From Tahibacter soli (GTDB lineage: Bacteria; Pseudomonadota; Gammaproteobacteria; Xanthomonadales; Rhodanobacteraceae), in NCBI RefSeq assembly GCF_025717065.2, contig NZ_JAOVZO020000023.1:62001-126000 (forward strand): a stretch of DNA of 64,000 nucleotides, written 5' to 3'. This document shows, piece by piece, positions 50,051 to 58,387 of this stretch. Under the pieces are notes generated by a model. That model saw nothing but the letters and a program-made list of their open reading frames with translations. It was not told the origin of the DNA and ran no database searches. Every line of letters starts with the position of its first letter. The stretch's first letter is position 1. A program made the translations under genes and the position numbers.

Positions 50051-51490
50051 CTAAGTGAGTGAAAGGTTCACGTCGCCGGCGAGGATGCGCAGCGCGGTCT
50101 GGCGCATCGCGCGGTCGGCTTCGTGCAGCGACAGCAGGTACGTGTGCCGTTCGGGCGGCGAGGCGACGAGCAGCGCGTCGACCAGCCGGTCGGCGGCGTC
50201 GATCAGGTCGACGTGCAGGCGCCAGCGGTTCGGCTCGCCGAGCGGCGAATCGAGCGTGTAGGGCATCTGGAACGGCGGCCCGGCGCAGACGCCGGGGCGC
50301 GAGCCGAGCGGCAGCTGCATCAGGATTTCCGAGATCGCGCGCAAATTGTACATTTCTCCGAAAGTGGCGTTGATGATCGCGCCGCGCGGCGTATACGCGC
50401 CGGCCGCGGCGAGGCCGCCGGCGAGCGTGAAGCTGTGCGTGAGATACGTCAGCAGCATGCGGTAGCGCAGATTGTGCAGTGTCGCCCACAGCCGCGATTC
50501 CGGATGCGTGATCGCGCTCGTCGTCTCGTCTTCGGCGAGACCTTCGGCCGGGTCCATCCCCGGATCGAGCGACACGTAAGGGTTGATTGCGACCGGCCGC
50601 GACGCCGACCAGCCCTGGCCGGCGCAGGCCTTCATCTCGACGTACACCTTGAGAAATCGCGCGAAGTGCGACGGCGCGTCGGGATCGGCCGACACCGGCG
50701 CTTCGCCCTGCTGCGCGATCTGCGTCATCGCGTTGACCGCGTCGTCGCGGCTGGCGAGCGGAACGACGAGCACGTCGGGCGTCGGCTTCGGGTTCGCGCC
50801 GGTCGAATTGCCGCGCGCGCCGCCGGCGTAGCCGCGGCCCCATTCGTCCCAGCTCGCCTGGAACGGATAGGTGTCGGCCTGGAACGCGGCGTCGGGTACG
50901 TAGTCCGGGTCCTGCAGCAGCGAGATCAGCAGCGTAAACAGTTCGCCGACGCGGTGCGGGTCGTCGACTTCCTGATGCACCTTCTCGCGGATCTCGTCGG
51001 CGAGCGGGCCGGTCCAGTCGGCCGGCGATTCGGCGTAGACGTATTTGGCGAGCGAGTCGAGCGTCAGCGGCTCGAGCGTGAACGGGAACGGATAGAACGG
51101 CACGTCCCACGGATAGTCTTCGCGCCCGAGGTTCAGCGGCGATCCGATCAGGCGCAGCGCGTTCTGCACGCTGATGAGATGGCCCATTTCCTCCTTGGCG
51201 ATGCCGAGGATCACTTCCTGCCAGCCGCGCACCGTCGCGCGGTGCGGCGCCGGCACCTGCGGGCCGCCGAGCGAGTACGCGGCGTACAGGTACTGCACCA
51301 TCAGCGCGTGTTCGATTTCGGCGTCGACGTGGAGCAGGTAGCTCACGTAGTCGCGCGGCGAGAATTCCGATTCGTAGGGGCCGGTCGCCGGCGCGGCTGC
51401 GCCGCCGACGAACAGGCGTTTGCGCGCCGCGGCGGTTTTCCCGGGCGCGAGCCCGAGCACCCCGAGGTGGCGCCTGAGCGAAGAACGCAT
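50051..51490 (-). CDS. VioB-type ferritin-like domain protein
   Basis: The 479-residue protein contains a ferritin-like fold of the kind at the C-terminus of VioB/RebD iminophenyl-pyruvate dimer synthases. Its helices are VDAEIEHALMVQYLYAAYSL and ILGIAKEEMGHLISVQNALRLIG, with Glu and ExxH ligands for a di-metal centre. The N-terminal VioB portion is absent. It starts at 51490 with GGGGGA 5 bases upstream. It is the first gene of the minus-strand arm, and the intergenic palindromes lie just upstream. The role is unknown, but oxygen-dependent chemistry on a metal centre is likely. No violacein-type partner set is visible. Confidence 0.78.
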   Translation of the reverse strand: MRSSLRRHLGVLGLAPGKTAAARKRLFVGGAAAPATGPYESEFSPRDYVSYLLHVDAEIEHALMVQYLYAAYSLGGPQVPAPHRATVRGWQEVILGIAKEEMGHLISVQNALRLIGSPLNLGREDYPWDVPFYPFPFTLEPLTLDSLAKYVYAESPADWTGPLADEIREKVHQEVDDPHRVGELFTLLISLLQDPDYVPDAAFQADTYPFQASWDEWGRGYAGGARGNSTGANPKPTPDVLVVPLASRDDAVNAMTQIAQQGEAPVSADPDAPSHFARFLKVYVEMKACAGQGWSASRPVAINPYVSLDPGMDPAEGLAEDETTSAITHPESRLWATLHNLRYRMLLTYLTHSFTLAGGLAAAGAYTPRGAIINATFGEMYNLRAISEILMQLPLGSRPGVCAGPPFQMPYTLDSPLGEPNRWRLHVDLIDAADRLVDALLVASPPERHTYLLSLHEADRAMRQTALRILAGDVNLSLT

Positions 51491-51618
51491 AGTTCCCCCG
51501 GGCGAGCTGCCTTGGTCGAATGTGTATTTGTGGGCATTGCGATTTGTACGGACCGAGTATTGCAGTTGCGCGGCGGTCTGCGCCCTGTCGGATCGCGCAG
51601 GGTAGGTCGCGGCGCGTA

Positions 51619-51636
51619 CCTGTAAAATCTTACAGG
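51619..51636. promoter_or_regulatory. Perfect 7+7 palindrome in the divergent intergenic region
   Basis: CCTGTAAAATCTTACAGG has 7-bp arms (CCTGTAA and TTACAGG) around AATC. It lies between the two divergent arms of the redox locus, 129 bases from the minus-strand start and 110 from the plus-strand start. It is a good candidate for a regulator's operator. Confidence 0.55.
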
Positions 51637-51676
51637 CCCACGCGGACCCGGTCGCGGCGTACCATCCGGTCGCGTT

Positions 51677-51690
51677 GTACATGTGTACAC
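51677..51690. promoter_or_regulatory. TGTACA-TG-TGTACA palindrome in the divergent intergenic region
   Basis: TGTACATGTGTACA contains two TGTACA hexamers separated by two bases, which make a near-perfect dyad. It lies 55 bases upstream of the di-heme protein start. A binding site is plausible. No regulator gene sits in the locus. Confidence 0.45.
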
Positions 51691-51745
51691 GTATCAAACC
51701 CACGCTAATTGCCCGGCGCGCGGCCGGTTGTAGAGGGGATGGCGA

Positions 51746-53515
51746 ATGAACGGCAATAACCGCTCGACGGCGCGTCGCGCGCCGATGTTCTGTGCGCTCG
51801 CGCTCACGATGTCCGCGGCGCTGGCGCAGGATCCGGCGATCACGCCGGCCGTGACCATCGATCAGAACAAGATCCATGACTATCCGCTCGCGAAGATCCT
51901 CGAGTCCGGCGGCGACTTCCACACCACGCCGTTCACGCCGGAGGACGGCCACGGCGAAGGCCAGGACGGACCGCGGTCGAAGCAGCGGCAGCTGTTCTAC
52001 GCGCAGGCGTTTCCGAACTTTCCGTTCCTGCGTCTGAACGGCATCGACTCGCAGAGCTGCTACGAGTGCCACAACACGATCGGCAGCTACGTGCCGCCCG
52101 ACTACACGCCGGGTTCGAAGGCGCTCCTGCGCAAGCCCAGCCCCGTCGGCGGTTCGGCCGGCGTCGCGAGCAACGCGTTCATCAATCCGAATTTTCCGAC
52201 CAACCTGACGCAGCTCGTGCGCAATCCGCCGCACGTGTTCGGCACGGGCTACGGCCAGTCGCTCGCCGCCGAGATGTCGACGCTGCTCGGCCTGCAGGCG
52301 GCGATCGCCACGCAGGTCGCGCAGGCCAAGGCGCAGCAGAGCGGCAAGTCGTCCACGCAGTCCTGGGCGCTGTCGGCGAAGGGCCTGTCGTTCGGCACGT
52401 ACGCGGTGACCTGCATACCGCAGGGCGATTGCACGCCCGACGCGAGCAAGGTCACCGGCGTGCAGTCCGACCTCATCGTGCGTCCGTTCCAGTGGAAGGG
52501 CATCGCCTCGTCGGTGCGCCACTTCGTGCGCGACGCGATGGACTTCCATTTCAGTATGCAGGCGGTTGAGAAGGTCGGGCACTTCGACTGCGACCGCGAC
52601 GGCAAGGTCGACGAAATGACGGTCGGCAACGTCACGGCGCTGGCCTCGTTCGTCGCGATGACGCGTCCGCCGTACGTCGCGATCCCGACCGACCCCGCCG
52701 GCAAGAAGAGTTTCGAGCGCGGCAAGGCGATCTTCGAAGGCACCGCGGCCGACCTCAAGGGCACGCTGTCGGGCAGCATGTGCGCCACGTGCCACGTGCC
52801 GCAGATGACGCTCGCCGCGCCGCTGCTCGTCATCGAGAATCCGCCGGTACCGAACGTGACCGATCCGTCGGGCTGTCCGACCGAGACGACGCTGATCAAC
52901 GCCGTGCCGCCCGAGCAGCATGCGACGACGAAGCAGGTCAAGGCGCGCGTCGCGGCGATCCTCGCCAAGCAGGCGAGCCTGAAGTCCGCCGTGTCGGCCG
53001 AGGCGGTCGAGTCGGTCGCGGCTTCGGCGCGGTCCGACGCGGTGCTCGCGTCCGCGCCGCCCTCGAAGCTCGATCCGCTCGACCTTCTCGTCGACCTCAC
53101 CAAGCCTGGCGACGCGCCCGCCTATGTGTATCCGCGCCTTCAGGCGCAGGGTGACGGCCAGGTGGTGGTGCCGATCCTGTCCGACCTGCGCCTGCACAAC
53201 ATGGGCTCGGGCCTCGCCGACAGCGTGTCGCAGGGCGTCGACGTGTCGACCACGCCGCCGGTGCCGCCGCCGCTGTTCCTCACGCGTCCGCTGTGGGGCG
53301 TGGCCGACACCGGTCCGTGGCTGCACGACGGCCGCGCGCGCACGTTGAAGGAAGCGATCGGCTTTCACAACAGCACGGGCAGCGAGGCGACGCCGATCAT
53401 CCAGGCGTTCGACAAGCTCTCCAAGGAAGACCAGCAGGCCGTCGTGAACTTCCTGCTCGCGCAGCGCCTGCCGATCGCGCAGGACATCACGCAGGGCGCG
53501 ACGGCGTCGAAGTGA
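51746..53515 (+). CDS. Exported di-heme cytochrome c oxidoreductase (DHOR/MauG-like)
   Basis: The 589-residue product has a signal sequence (ending near SAALAQ) and two c-type heme motifs, C105-x2-C108-H and C346-x2-C349-H. The C-terminal block PILSDLRLHNMGSGLAD and GVADTGPWLHDGRARTLKEAIGFHN is the di-heme peroxidase/DHOR signature. Members of this class either reduce peroxide or, like MauG, form tryptophan-derived cofactors in a partner protein. It lies periplasmically. AGAGGGG precedes the ATG. It starts the plus-strand arm, divergent from the ferritin-like gene. Electron exchange with the split LodA-like protein is inferred. Confidence 0.85.
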   Translation: MNGNNRSTARRAPMFCALALTMSAALAQDPAITPAVTIDQNKIHDYPLAKILESGGDFHTTPFTPEDGHGEGQDGPRSKQRQLFYAQAFPNFPFLRLNGIDSQSCYECHNTIGSYVPPDYTPGSKALLRKPSPVGGSAGVASNAFINPNFPTNLTQLVRNPPHVFGTGYGQSLAAEMSTLLGLQAAIATQVAQAKAQQSGKSSTQSWALSAKGLSFGTYAVTCIPQGDCTPDASKVTGVQSDLIVRPFQWKGIASSVRHFVRDAMDFHFSMQAVEKVGHFDCDRDGKVDEMTVGNVTALASFVAMTRPPYVAIPTDPAGKKSFERGKAIFEGTAADLKGTLSGSMCATCHVPQMTLAAPLLVIENPPVPNVTDPSGCPTETTLINAVPPEQHATTKQVKARVAAILAKQASLKSAVSAEAVESVAASARSDAVLASAPPSKLDPLDLLVDLTKPGDAPAYVYPRLQAQGDGQVVVPILSDLRLHNMGSGLADSVSQGVDVSTTPPVPPPLFLTRPLWGVADTGPWLHDGRARTLKEAIGFHNSTGSEATPIIQAFDKLSKEDQQAVVNFLLAQRLPIAQDITQGATASK

Positions 53516-53525
53516 GGAGCCGCTC

Positions 53526-55247
53526 ATGACCACCACGGCATCATCCAATACCTTGGCGCTGAACCGTCCGCCGGATACGGCGGACGTCCTCATCGTCGGC
53601 GCGGGCGTTTCCGGCCTGTACTGCGCCTGGCGGCTGTTGAACCGGGATCCGAACCTCAAGATCGCCATCGTGGAGAAGATCGGCCGCATCGGCGGCCGGC
53701 TCGACACCGATCGCGTGATCATCCTCGACGACGCCGGCAAGCCGGTCGAAGTCAAGGACGAGGAAGGCGGCATGCGCTTCAACTTCGGCATGCAGGAGCT
53801 CATCGAGACCGCGCACGACCTCGGCCTCGACAAGCGCATCGTGCCGTTCGGCATGGGCAACGACAACAACCGCTACTACGTGCGCGGCCGTGCCTTCACG
53901 GTCGGCGAGTCGAAGGCCGACGGCAACGCGATCTGGAGCGAGCTGTACAACCTCGACGTGCGCGAGCAGGGCCTGTCGCCCGGCGATCTCATCGACAGCG
54001 CGTATCGCGCGATTCTCGCCGAGAACCGCTGCGACGCGCCGTCCGATCCGACGCCGCAGTTCTGGCAGACGTTCCGCAACACGTTCACCTACGACGGCAT
54101 CAAGCTCAACGAGTGGGGGCTTTGGAGCCTCCTCATGCGCTTCGGCTATTCGCAGGAATGCGTCACGATGCTGTCGGACGTCGTCGGCTTCGCCGGCCCG
54201 TTCCACTCGTCGTCGAACGCGGGCGACGCGCTGCAGATCCTGCTCGATTTTCCGAACGACCCGAAGTTCCACGCGTTCGACCAGGGCTTCTCGACGCTGA
54301 TCGACGCGCTCGCCGCGAAGATCAAGGGCAAGGCGACGACGACGATCGGCACGACGGTGACGTCGCTCGAAGCCGGCGAGGGCGGCGCGATCCGCGCGTG
54401 CTGGGCGTCGACGCCGGGCGTGTTCCCGGGCGACGGCGAACGCGGCACGGTCACTGCGGCCAAGGTGATCCTCGCGCTGCCGAAGAACGCGATCGAAACG
54501 CTCGCGGCGGCGTCGCCGCTCTTGACGTCGGACACCGCGCAGTACGAACGCTTCACGCGCAACCTCGGCGGTTCGGTCGGCATGGTGCTGGCGAAGATGA
54601 ACCTGTACTACCACAACGCGTGGTGGCGCGACGGCAGCACGAACCGCGCGCCGATCGCCGACGGCCCGTCGTTCACCGACCTGCCGGCCGATTCGTTCTA
54701 CGTGTTCGATCCGATCACGGGCGAATCGGAAACCGGCCCGGCCGCGTTGACGCTGTATTGCGATTTCAACAACGCGGACTTCTGGGAAGAGCTGCAGGAG
54801 ATCGGACCGAAGTTCACCTCGCCGCTGCAGGAGCACTACAACCGGCAGTCGCCGCAGGTGCTGTTCGCGGCGTCGCAGGCGGTGGTGGACGAGATGACGC
54901 GTCAGCTCACCGACGTGTTCGCGACGTTCGCGATCCCGAAGCCCGTGCTGACGAGCTACCGGCGCTGGGGCGACAGCGAATACTTCGGCTATGCCTACCA
55001 CCAGTGGGGCCGCGGCGCGAACGACATCGAGATCATTCCGGCGCTGGCGAAGCCGTATGAAAAATTGGATCTGTACACCTGCGGCGAATCGTGTTCGGAC
55101 CAGCAGGGCTGGGTCAACGGCGCGCTGCGCTCGGCGGAGATCGTGTTGACGCAATACTTCGGACTGGCGCCGCTGATTCCCGATGCGGCGAACTGGGTCA
55201 ATCCGCTCGACACGTCAGGGCAGCCGGAGGTTCTGGCGGTCGCTTAG
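53526..55247 (+). CDS. FAD-dependent amine oxidase family protein
   Basis: The 573-residue flavoprotein has an N-terminal dinucleotide-binding motif (ADVLIVGAGVSGLYCAWRL) and GGRLDTDRV. The C-terminal FAD block is YTCGESCSDQQGWVNGALRSAE. It is of the flavin amine oxidase/amino acid oxidase class. No signal peptide is seen. GAGGAG precedes the ATG, and it starts 10 bases after the di-heme gene stop, so the two form an operon. Amino acid oxidases of this kind (VioA, RebO) act with VioB-type enzymes in bisindole pathways, which makes the nearby ferritin-like protein notable. The substrate is unknown. Confidence 0.83.
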   Translation: MTTTASSNTLALNRPPDTADVLIVGAGVSGLYCAWRLLNRDPNLKIAIVEKIGRIGGRLDTDRVIILDDAGKPVEVKDEEGGMRFNFGMQELIETAHDLGLDKRIVPFGMGNDNNRYYVRGRAFTVGESKADGNAIWSELYNLDVREQGLSPGDLIDSAYRAILAENRCDAPSDPTPQFWQTFRNTFTYDGIKLNEWGLWSLLMRFGYSQECVTMLSDVVGFAGPFHSSSNAGDALQILLDFPNDPKFHAFDQGFSTLIDALAAKIKGKATTTIGTTVTSLEAGEGGAIRACWASTPGVFPGDGERGTVTAAKVILALPKNAIETLAAASPLLTSDTAQYERFTRNLGGSVGMVLAKMNLYYHNAWWRDGSTNRAPIADGPSFTDLPADSFYVFDPITGESETGPAALTLYCDFNNADFWEELQEIGPKFTSPLQEHYNRQSPQVLFAASQAVVDEMTRQLTDVFATFAIPKPVLTSYRRWGDSEYFGYAYHQWGRGANDIEIIPALAKPYEKLDLYTCGESCSDQQGWVNGALRSAEIVLTQYFGLAPLIPDAANWVNPLDTSGQPEVLAVA

Positions 55248-55255
55248 TCTTGCTC

Positions 55256-55436
55256 CCTCTCGCCCCACGCCGTGGGGGAGAGGGCCGGGGCGGCCGCTCC
55301 AGTTTCACCTGCACCCGCGGCATTAGTACATCCGTGTATGTCAAGGGGGCGACGCATCGTACTTCGTCGACGAAGATTCCGGCGTCGCCCCCTCACCCAA
55401 ACCCTCTCCCCCAAGCAAGCTTGGGGGAGAGGGCTT
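55256..55436. repeat. Inverted pair of MITE-like half-elements (copies E and C)
   Basis: The left half (55256-55355) is a reverse-complement element: CCCTCTCGCCCCAC hairpin, a module with CATTAGTACATCC, then the terminal repeat AGGGGGCGACGC. The right half (55381-55436) is direct: GGCGTCGCCCCCTC, then a perfect 15-bp hairpin CCCTCTCCCCCAAGC-AA-GCTTGGGGGAGAGGG. Their terminal repeats face each other 25 bases apart. The last base abuts the stop codon of the LytTR gene, so the hairpin may terminate it. Confidence 0.7.
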
Positions 55437-56171
55437 TCAGCGCGCCAACACCTTCCGCAACCCCTCGCTATACGTCCGGCTCACCTTCAGCACCGTCCCG
55501 TCGTGCAACCGCGCGACGGCATCGCGGTTCGTCGCCGCGCGCAGGTCGGCCACGCGATCGATGCGCACGATCGTCGAGCGGTGCACGCGCATGAACACGC
55601 GCGGGTCGAGCCGGCCTTCGAGCGCGTGCAGCGGCTCGCGCAAGAGGTGCACCTTGCTCGCCGTGTGCAGGCCGCAGTAGTCGCCGATCGCTTCGATCCA
55701 GTCGATGTCGCTCACGTGCGCGACCACGACGCGGCGGCCGACGCGCACCGCGAAGCGCGCCGGATACTCAACGCCGCCCGATTCCTTCGCCTCGAGTTCG
55801 GCGCTGCGACGCGCGGCGCGCACGCGTTCGAGCGCGCGCGCGAAGCGGTCGTCGTCGATCGGCTTCAACAGATAGTCGACCGCCTCGGCGTCGAACGCGC
55901 GCAGCGCGAAGCGGTCGTATGCGGTGAGAAAAACGACGTGCGGCCGGCGCGCCGGCGCGAGGCGTTCGAGCAGGCCGAAGCCGTCGACGCCGGGCATGCG
56001 CACGTCGAGAAACACGACGTCGGGCGACAGTTCGGCGATCGCGCGCGCGGCGTCGTCGGCGTTCGCGCATTCGCCGACGACCATGAAGTCGGCGCGGCCG
56101 GCCAGGCGCGCGACGACGCCTTCGCGCGCGAGCGGTTCGTCGTCGACCACGAGGACGCGCAGGGCCGTCAT
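55437..56171 (-). CDS. LytTR-family response regulator
   Basis: The 244-residue protein has a receiver domain (VLVVDDEPLAREGV, phosphoacceptor Asp in PDVVFLDVRMPGVDGF, Thr/Lys in LTAYDRFALRAF and LLKPIDD) and a C-terminal LytTR DNA-binding domain (VSDIDWIEAIGDYCGLHT, EGRLDPRVFMRVHRSTIVRID). LytTR regulators often control virulence factors, autolysis or competence genes. ATG 56171 overlaps the histidine kinase stop by 4 bp, so the pair is co-transcribed from the minus strand. The target is unknown. It is the second of two genes. Confidence 0.92.
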   Translation of the reverse strand: MTALRVLVVDDEPLAREGVVARLAGRADFMVVGECANADDAARAIAELSPDVVFLDVRMPGVDGFGLLERLAPARRPHVVFLTAYDRFALRAFDAEAVDYLLKPIDDDRFARALERVRAARRSAELEAKESGGVEYPARFAVRVGRRVVVAHVSDIDWIEAIGDYCGLHTASKVHLLREPLHALEGRLDPRVFMRVHRSTIVRIDRVADLRAATNRDAVARLHDGTVLKVSRTYSEGLRKVLAR

Positions 56172-57244
56172 GCGTCGCGCTCCGCCGCGATCGGACGGGC
56201 CGGCAGTTCGACGCGCGCCGCGCCGCCGCCGCCGGGCGGTCGCGACAGAACGAGCCGGAAGTCGTCGTCGTACAGATGCCGCAGCCGGCCCGCGACGTTG
56301 CTGAGGCCAACGCCGTAGCGCACGGGTTCGACGAGATCGACGCCGTCGTTCGCGACGGTCAGCACGAGCCGCTCGCCGTCGCGGCGTATCGCGATGTCGA
56401 GCCGGCACGCGCGCCGGCTCGGCGCGATGCCGTGACGGATCGCGTTCTCGACGAGCGGCTGCAGAAGCAGCGGCGGCATGCCGAGATCGAGCGATGCGGG
56501 ATCGACGTCCGGGCGCACGTCGAGCCGGTCGCCCAGGCGTACGCGTTCGATGTCGAGATAGCCGAGCGTCAGTTCCAGTTCCTCGGCGACGCGCACCTCG
56601 CGCGTGACGTCGGCGTCGAGCGTCAGACGCAGGAAATCGCCGAAGCGCGCGATCATGCGCGTCGCGTGCGCGGTCTGCTGGGTATACACGAGCGTCGAGA
56701 TCGCGTTCAGCGTGTTGAAGATGAAATGCGGCTGGATCTGGTAGCGCAGCGCGCGCAGTTCGGCTTCGCGCGCGAGCGCGGTCGCGGCGATCAGGCGCTC
56801 GCGCGCTTCCTGCGCCGCGGTGTAGTAGCGAAATCCGAAGTACAGGCCGACGATGCCGCCGAGCAGCGCCCAGGCGCCGATCGCGCCGGAAAGACTCTCG
56901 AACCAGAGCGATTTCGCGCCCATGCCGGGCGGGTCGAGCCAGCGGTCGAACGCCTCGGAGCCGGCGGCGCACAGGTACGCGAGCACGTAGGCGAACGTCA
57001 GCGCCGCGGCGAGCGCGCGGCCGATCGCGGCGTGCGCGTACAGCCAGCGGCAGACGATGAGCAGCGGCAGGCTGCACGCGAGGCACGCGATGGTCAGCAC
57101 TACGCGATACAGCACGTACGTCGGGTACGCGAAATTCGGCAGCGTGCCGAGCGCGGAAACGAGCACGCACGCGCCCCAGCTGGCGACGAGCAGCGTGGCG
57201 AAACTGCGGTCGGGGTTCTCTCGCGGTGCGGTCGGCGTGTTCAC
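56168..57244 (-). CDS. LytS/AlgZ-type sensor histidine kinase
   Basis: The ~358-residue kinase has an N-terminal region with about four to five membrane helices (LLVASWGACVLVSALGTL, LYRVVLTIACLACSLPLLIV, LAAALTFAYVLAYLC, WALLGGIVGLYFGF). The His_kinase domain has the H-box RYQIQPHFIFNTLNAIS, and the HATPase has LLLQPLVENAIRHG and GVGLSNVAGRLRHLY. This is the LytS/FimS-type histidine kinase class. No ATG fits well. I propose GTG at 57244 because it directly precedes the helices. A longer frame exists to 57424 but runs over the start of the divergent gene. The stimulus is unknown. Confidence 0.85.
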   Translation of the reverse strand: MNTPTAPRENPDRSFATLLVASWGACVLVSALGTLPNFAYPTYVLYRVVLTIACLACSLPLLIVCRWLYAHAAIGRALAAALTFAYVLAYLCAAGSEAFDRWLDPPGMGAKSLWFESLSGAIGAWALLGGIVGLYFGFRYYTAAQEARERLIAATALAREAELRALRYQIQPHFIFNTLNAISTLVYTQQTAHATRMIARFGDFLRLTLDADVTREVRVAEELELTLGYLDIERVRLGDRLDVRPDVDPASLDLGMPPLLLQPLVENAIRHGIAPSRRACRLDIAIRRDGERLVLTVANDGVDLVEPVRYGVGLSNVAGRLRHLYDDDFRLVLSRPPGGGGAARVELPARPIAAERDA

Positions 57245-57377
57245 GGCGGCAGGATAGCCCGTTGCGCCGCGCTCGCGTAACGCTTCGTCGCGGGCGCGGC
57301 ACGGCTCGTTGCGCGGCGCTTGAGGCGCGCACGGCGCCCGGTCGAAGCTCGCGTCCCCGATCCGTCGAGAGAACGCC

Positions 57378-58106
57378 ATGATGATTTTTCGACCGCTGCT
57401 GGCTGCCGCGTTCGCGTTGGCCATGTTCGCCGCGCACGCCGCGAAGCCTGAGGTCTATGTGCTCGGCACGCTGTACAAGAAGCACGAGACGGTCGGCAGC
57501 TACGATCTTGCGGCGCTGTCGCGCGTGATCGAGGCGATCGCGCCGGACGTCGTCGTGCTCGACGTCAACCCGACGGAGCTGGCCGAACGCAAGGTGTTTC
57601 CCGGCAAGGTCGAATACACGCAGGTGATCTTTCCGTACGTCGACAAGCGCGGCGTCAAGGCCTACGCGGGCGAGCCGCCGGAGCCGACGTTCGGCGAAAT
57701 CGTCGCGGCCGTGATCAAGGCGCGCGAGGATCTCAAGGCGCGCAATCCGGCCGGCGCCGCGGCGATGGAGGCCTACCGCAAGGCGACATACGAAGCGTTG
57801 GCGGCATTGTGGAAAGATGCGGCCGACCCGAACGGCGCGGCGAGCGAGGCGGTGATCGAAGGACTCAAGCGCTACGAGGCGCGCATGATCGGGCCGGTGG
57901 AGGCCGACTCGAACCGGCGCTGGGACACGCATGCGGCGAGCGTGACGCTCACGGCGGTCAGGGAAAATCCCGGCAAGCGCGTGCTGCAGATCGCGGGCGT
58001 CGAAAACCTGCCGCTGATCCGCGCGACGCTGCGCGCAAGCGGCGAGGTGGAGCTCGTCGACATGGAGGCGTGGATACGCGCGAACGCGTCAGCGCCGGCG
58101 CGTTGA
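57378..58106 (+). CDS. Exported protein of unknown function, TraB/GumN-like in part
   Basis: The 242-residue protein has a signal peptide (LLAAAFALAMFAAHAA, cleavage near residue 22). Its mature part begins KPEVYVLGTLYKKHETVGSYDLAALSRVIEAIAPDVVVLDVNPTEL. This alternation (VLGTxY, then an alpha-helix and PDVVxLD) faintly recalls TraB/GumN or related proteins, but the HxxH-type residues are not clear. It is divergent from the LytTR two-component operon with a 133-base gap. A MITE-like element starts 36 bases after its stop. I do not assign a function. Confidence 0.7.
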   Translation: MMIFRPLLAAAFALAMFAAHAAKPEVYVLGTLYKKHETVGSYDLAALSRVIEAIAPDVVVLDVNPTELAERKVFPGKVEYTQVIFPYVDKRGVKAYAGEPPEPTFGEIVAAVIKAREDLKARNPAGAAAMEAYRKATYEALAALWKDAADPNGAASEAVIEGLKRYEARMIGPVEADSNRRWDTHAASVTLTAVRENPGKRVLQIAGVENLPLIRATLRASGEVELVDMEAWIRANASAPAR

Positions 58107-58141
58107 GTCGTCGCGACCGCCGATGTGTCGACGAAGATCGT

Positions 58142-58327
58142 GGCGTCGCCCCCTCACCTGACGTACATGGATGTACTAATGCCGCGGGCGCTGGATGCGC
58201 ACGAGCGGCCAACCCTCTCCCCCAAGCGAGCCTGGAGGAGAGGGCTAAAGCGTCGCAGCGCGGAAATCCTCGGCTCCTTCTCCCTCAACCGTGTTGGGGG
58301 AGAAGGCTGGGATGAGGGGGCGACGCC
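58142..58327. repeat. MITE-like element with 14-bp terminal inverted repeats, copy D
   Basis: This is the best-preserved copy, about 186 bp. It starts GGCGTCGCCCCCTC and ends GAGGGGGCGACGCC, which are exact inverted repeats. Inside are a module with the palindrome GTACAT-GG-ATGTAC (58163-58176), a CCCTCTCCCCCAAGC-type hairpin and a CCTTCTCCCTCAACC-type hairpin. No open frame for a transposase is present. Confidence 0.78.
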
Positions 58328-58387
58328 CGATACGACCTCGGTCTTGAATTCGCCGACAGTTTTTCAGTTGCGATCCGTTCGCGCGGT

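Noticed and set aside
45022-55247. Violacein- or rebeccamycin-type biosynthetic cluster
   Set aside because: Only a VioB-like ferritin domain and an amine oxidase fit. VioC/VioD/VioE and tryptophan-related genes are missing, and the LodA-like, radical SAM and di-heme genes point elsewhere.
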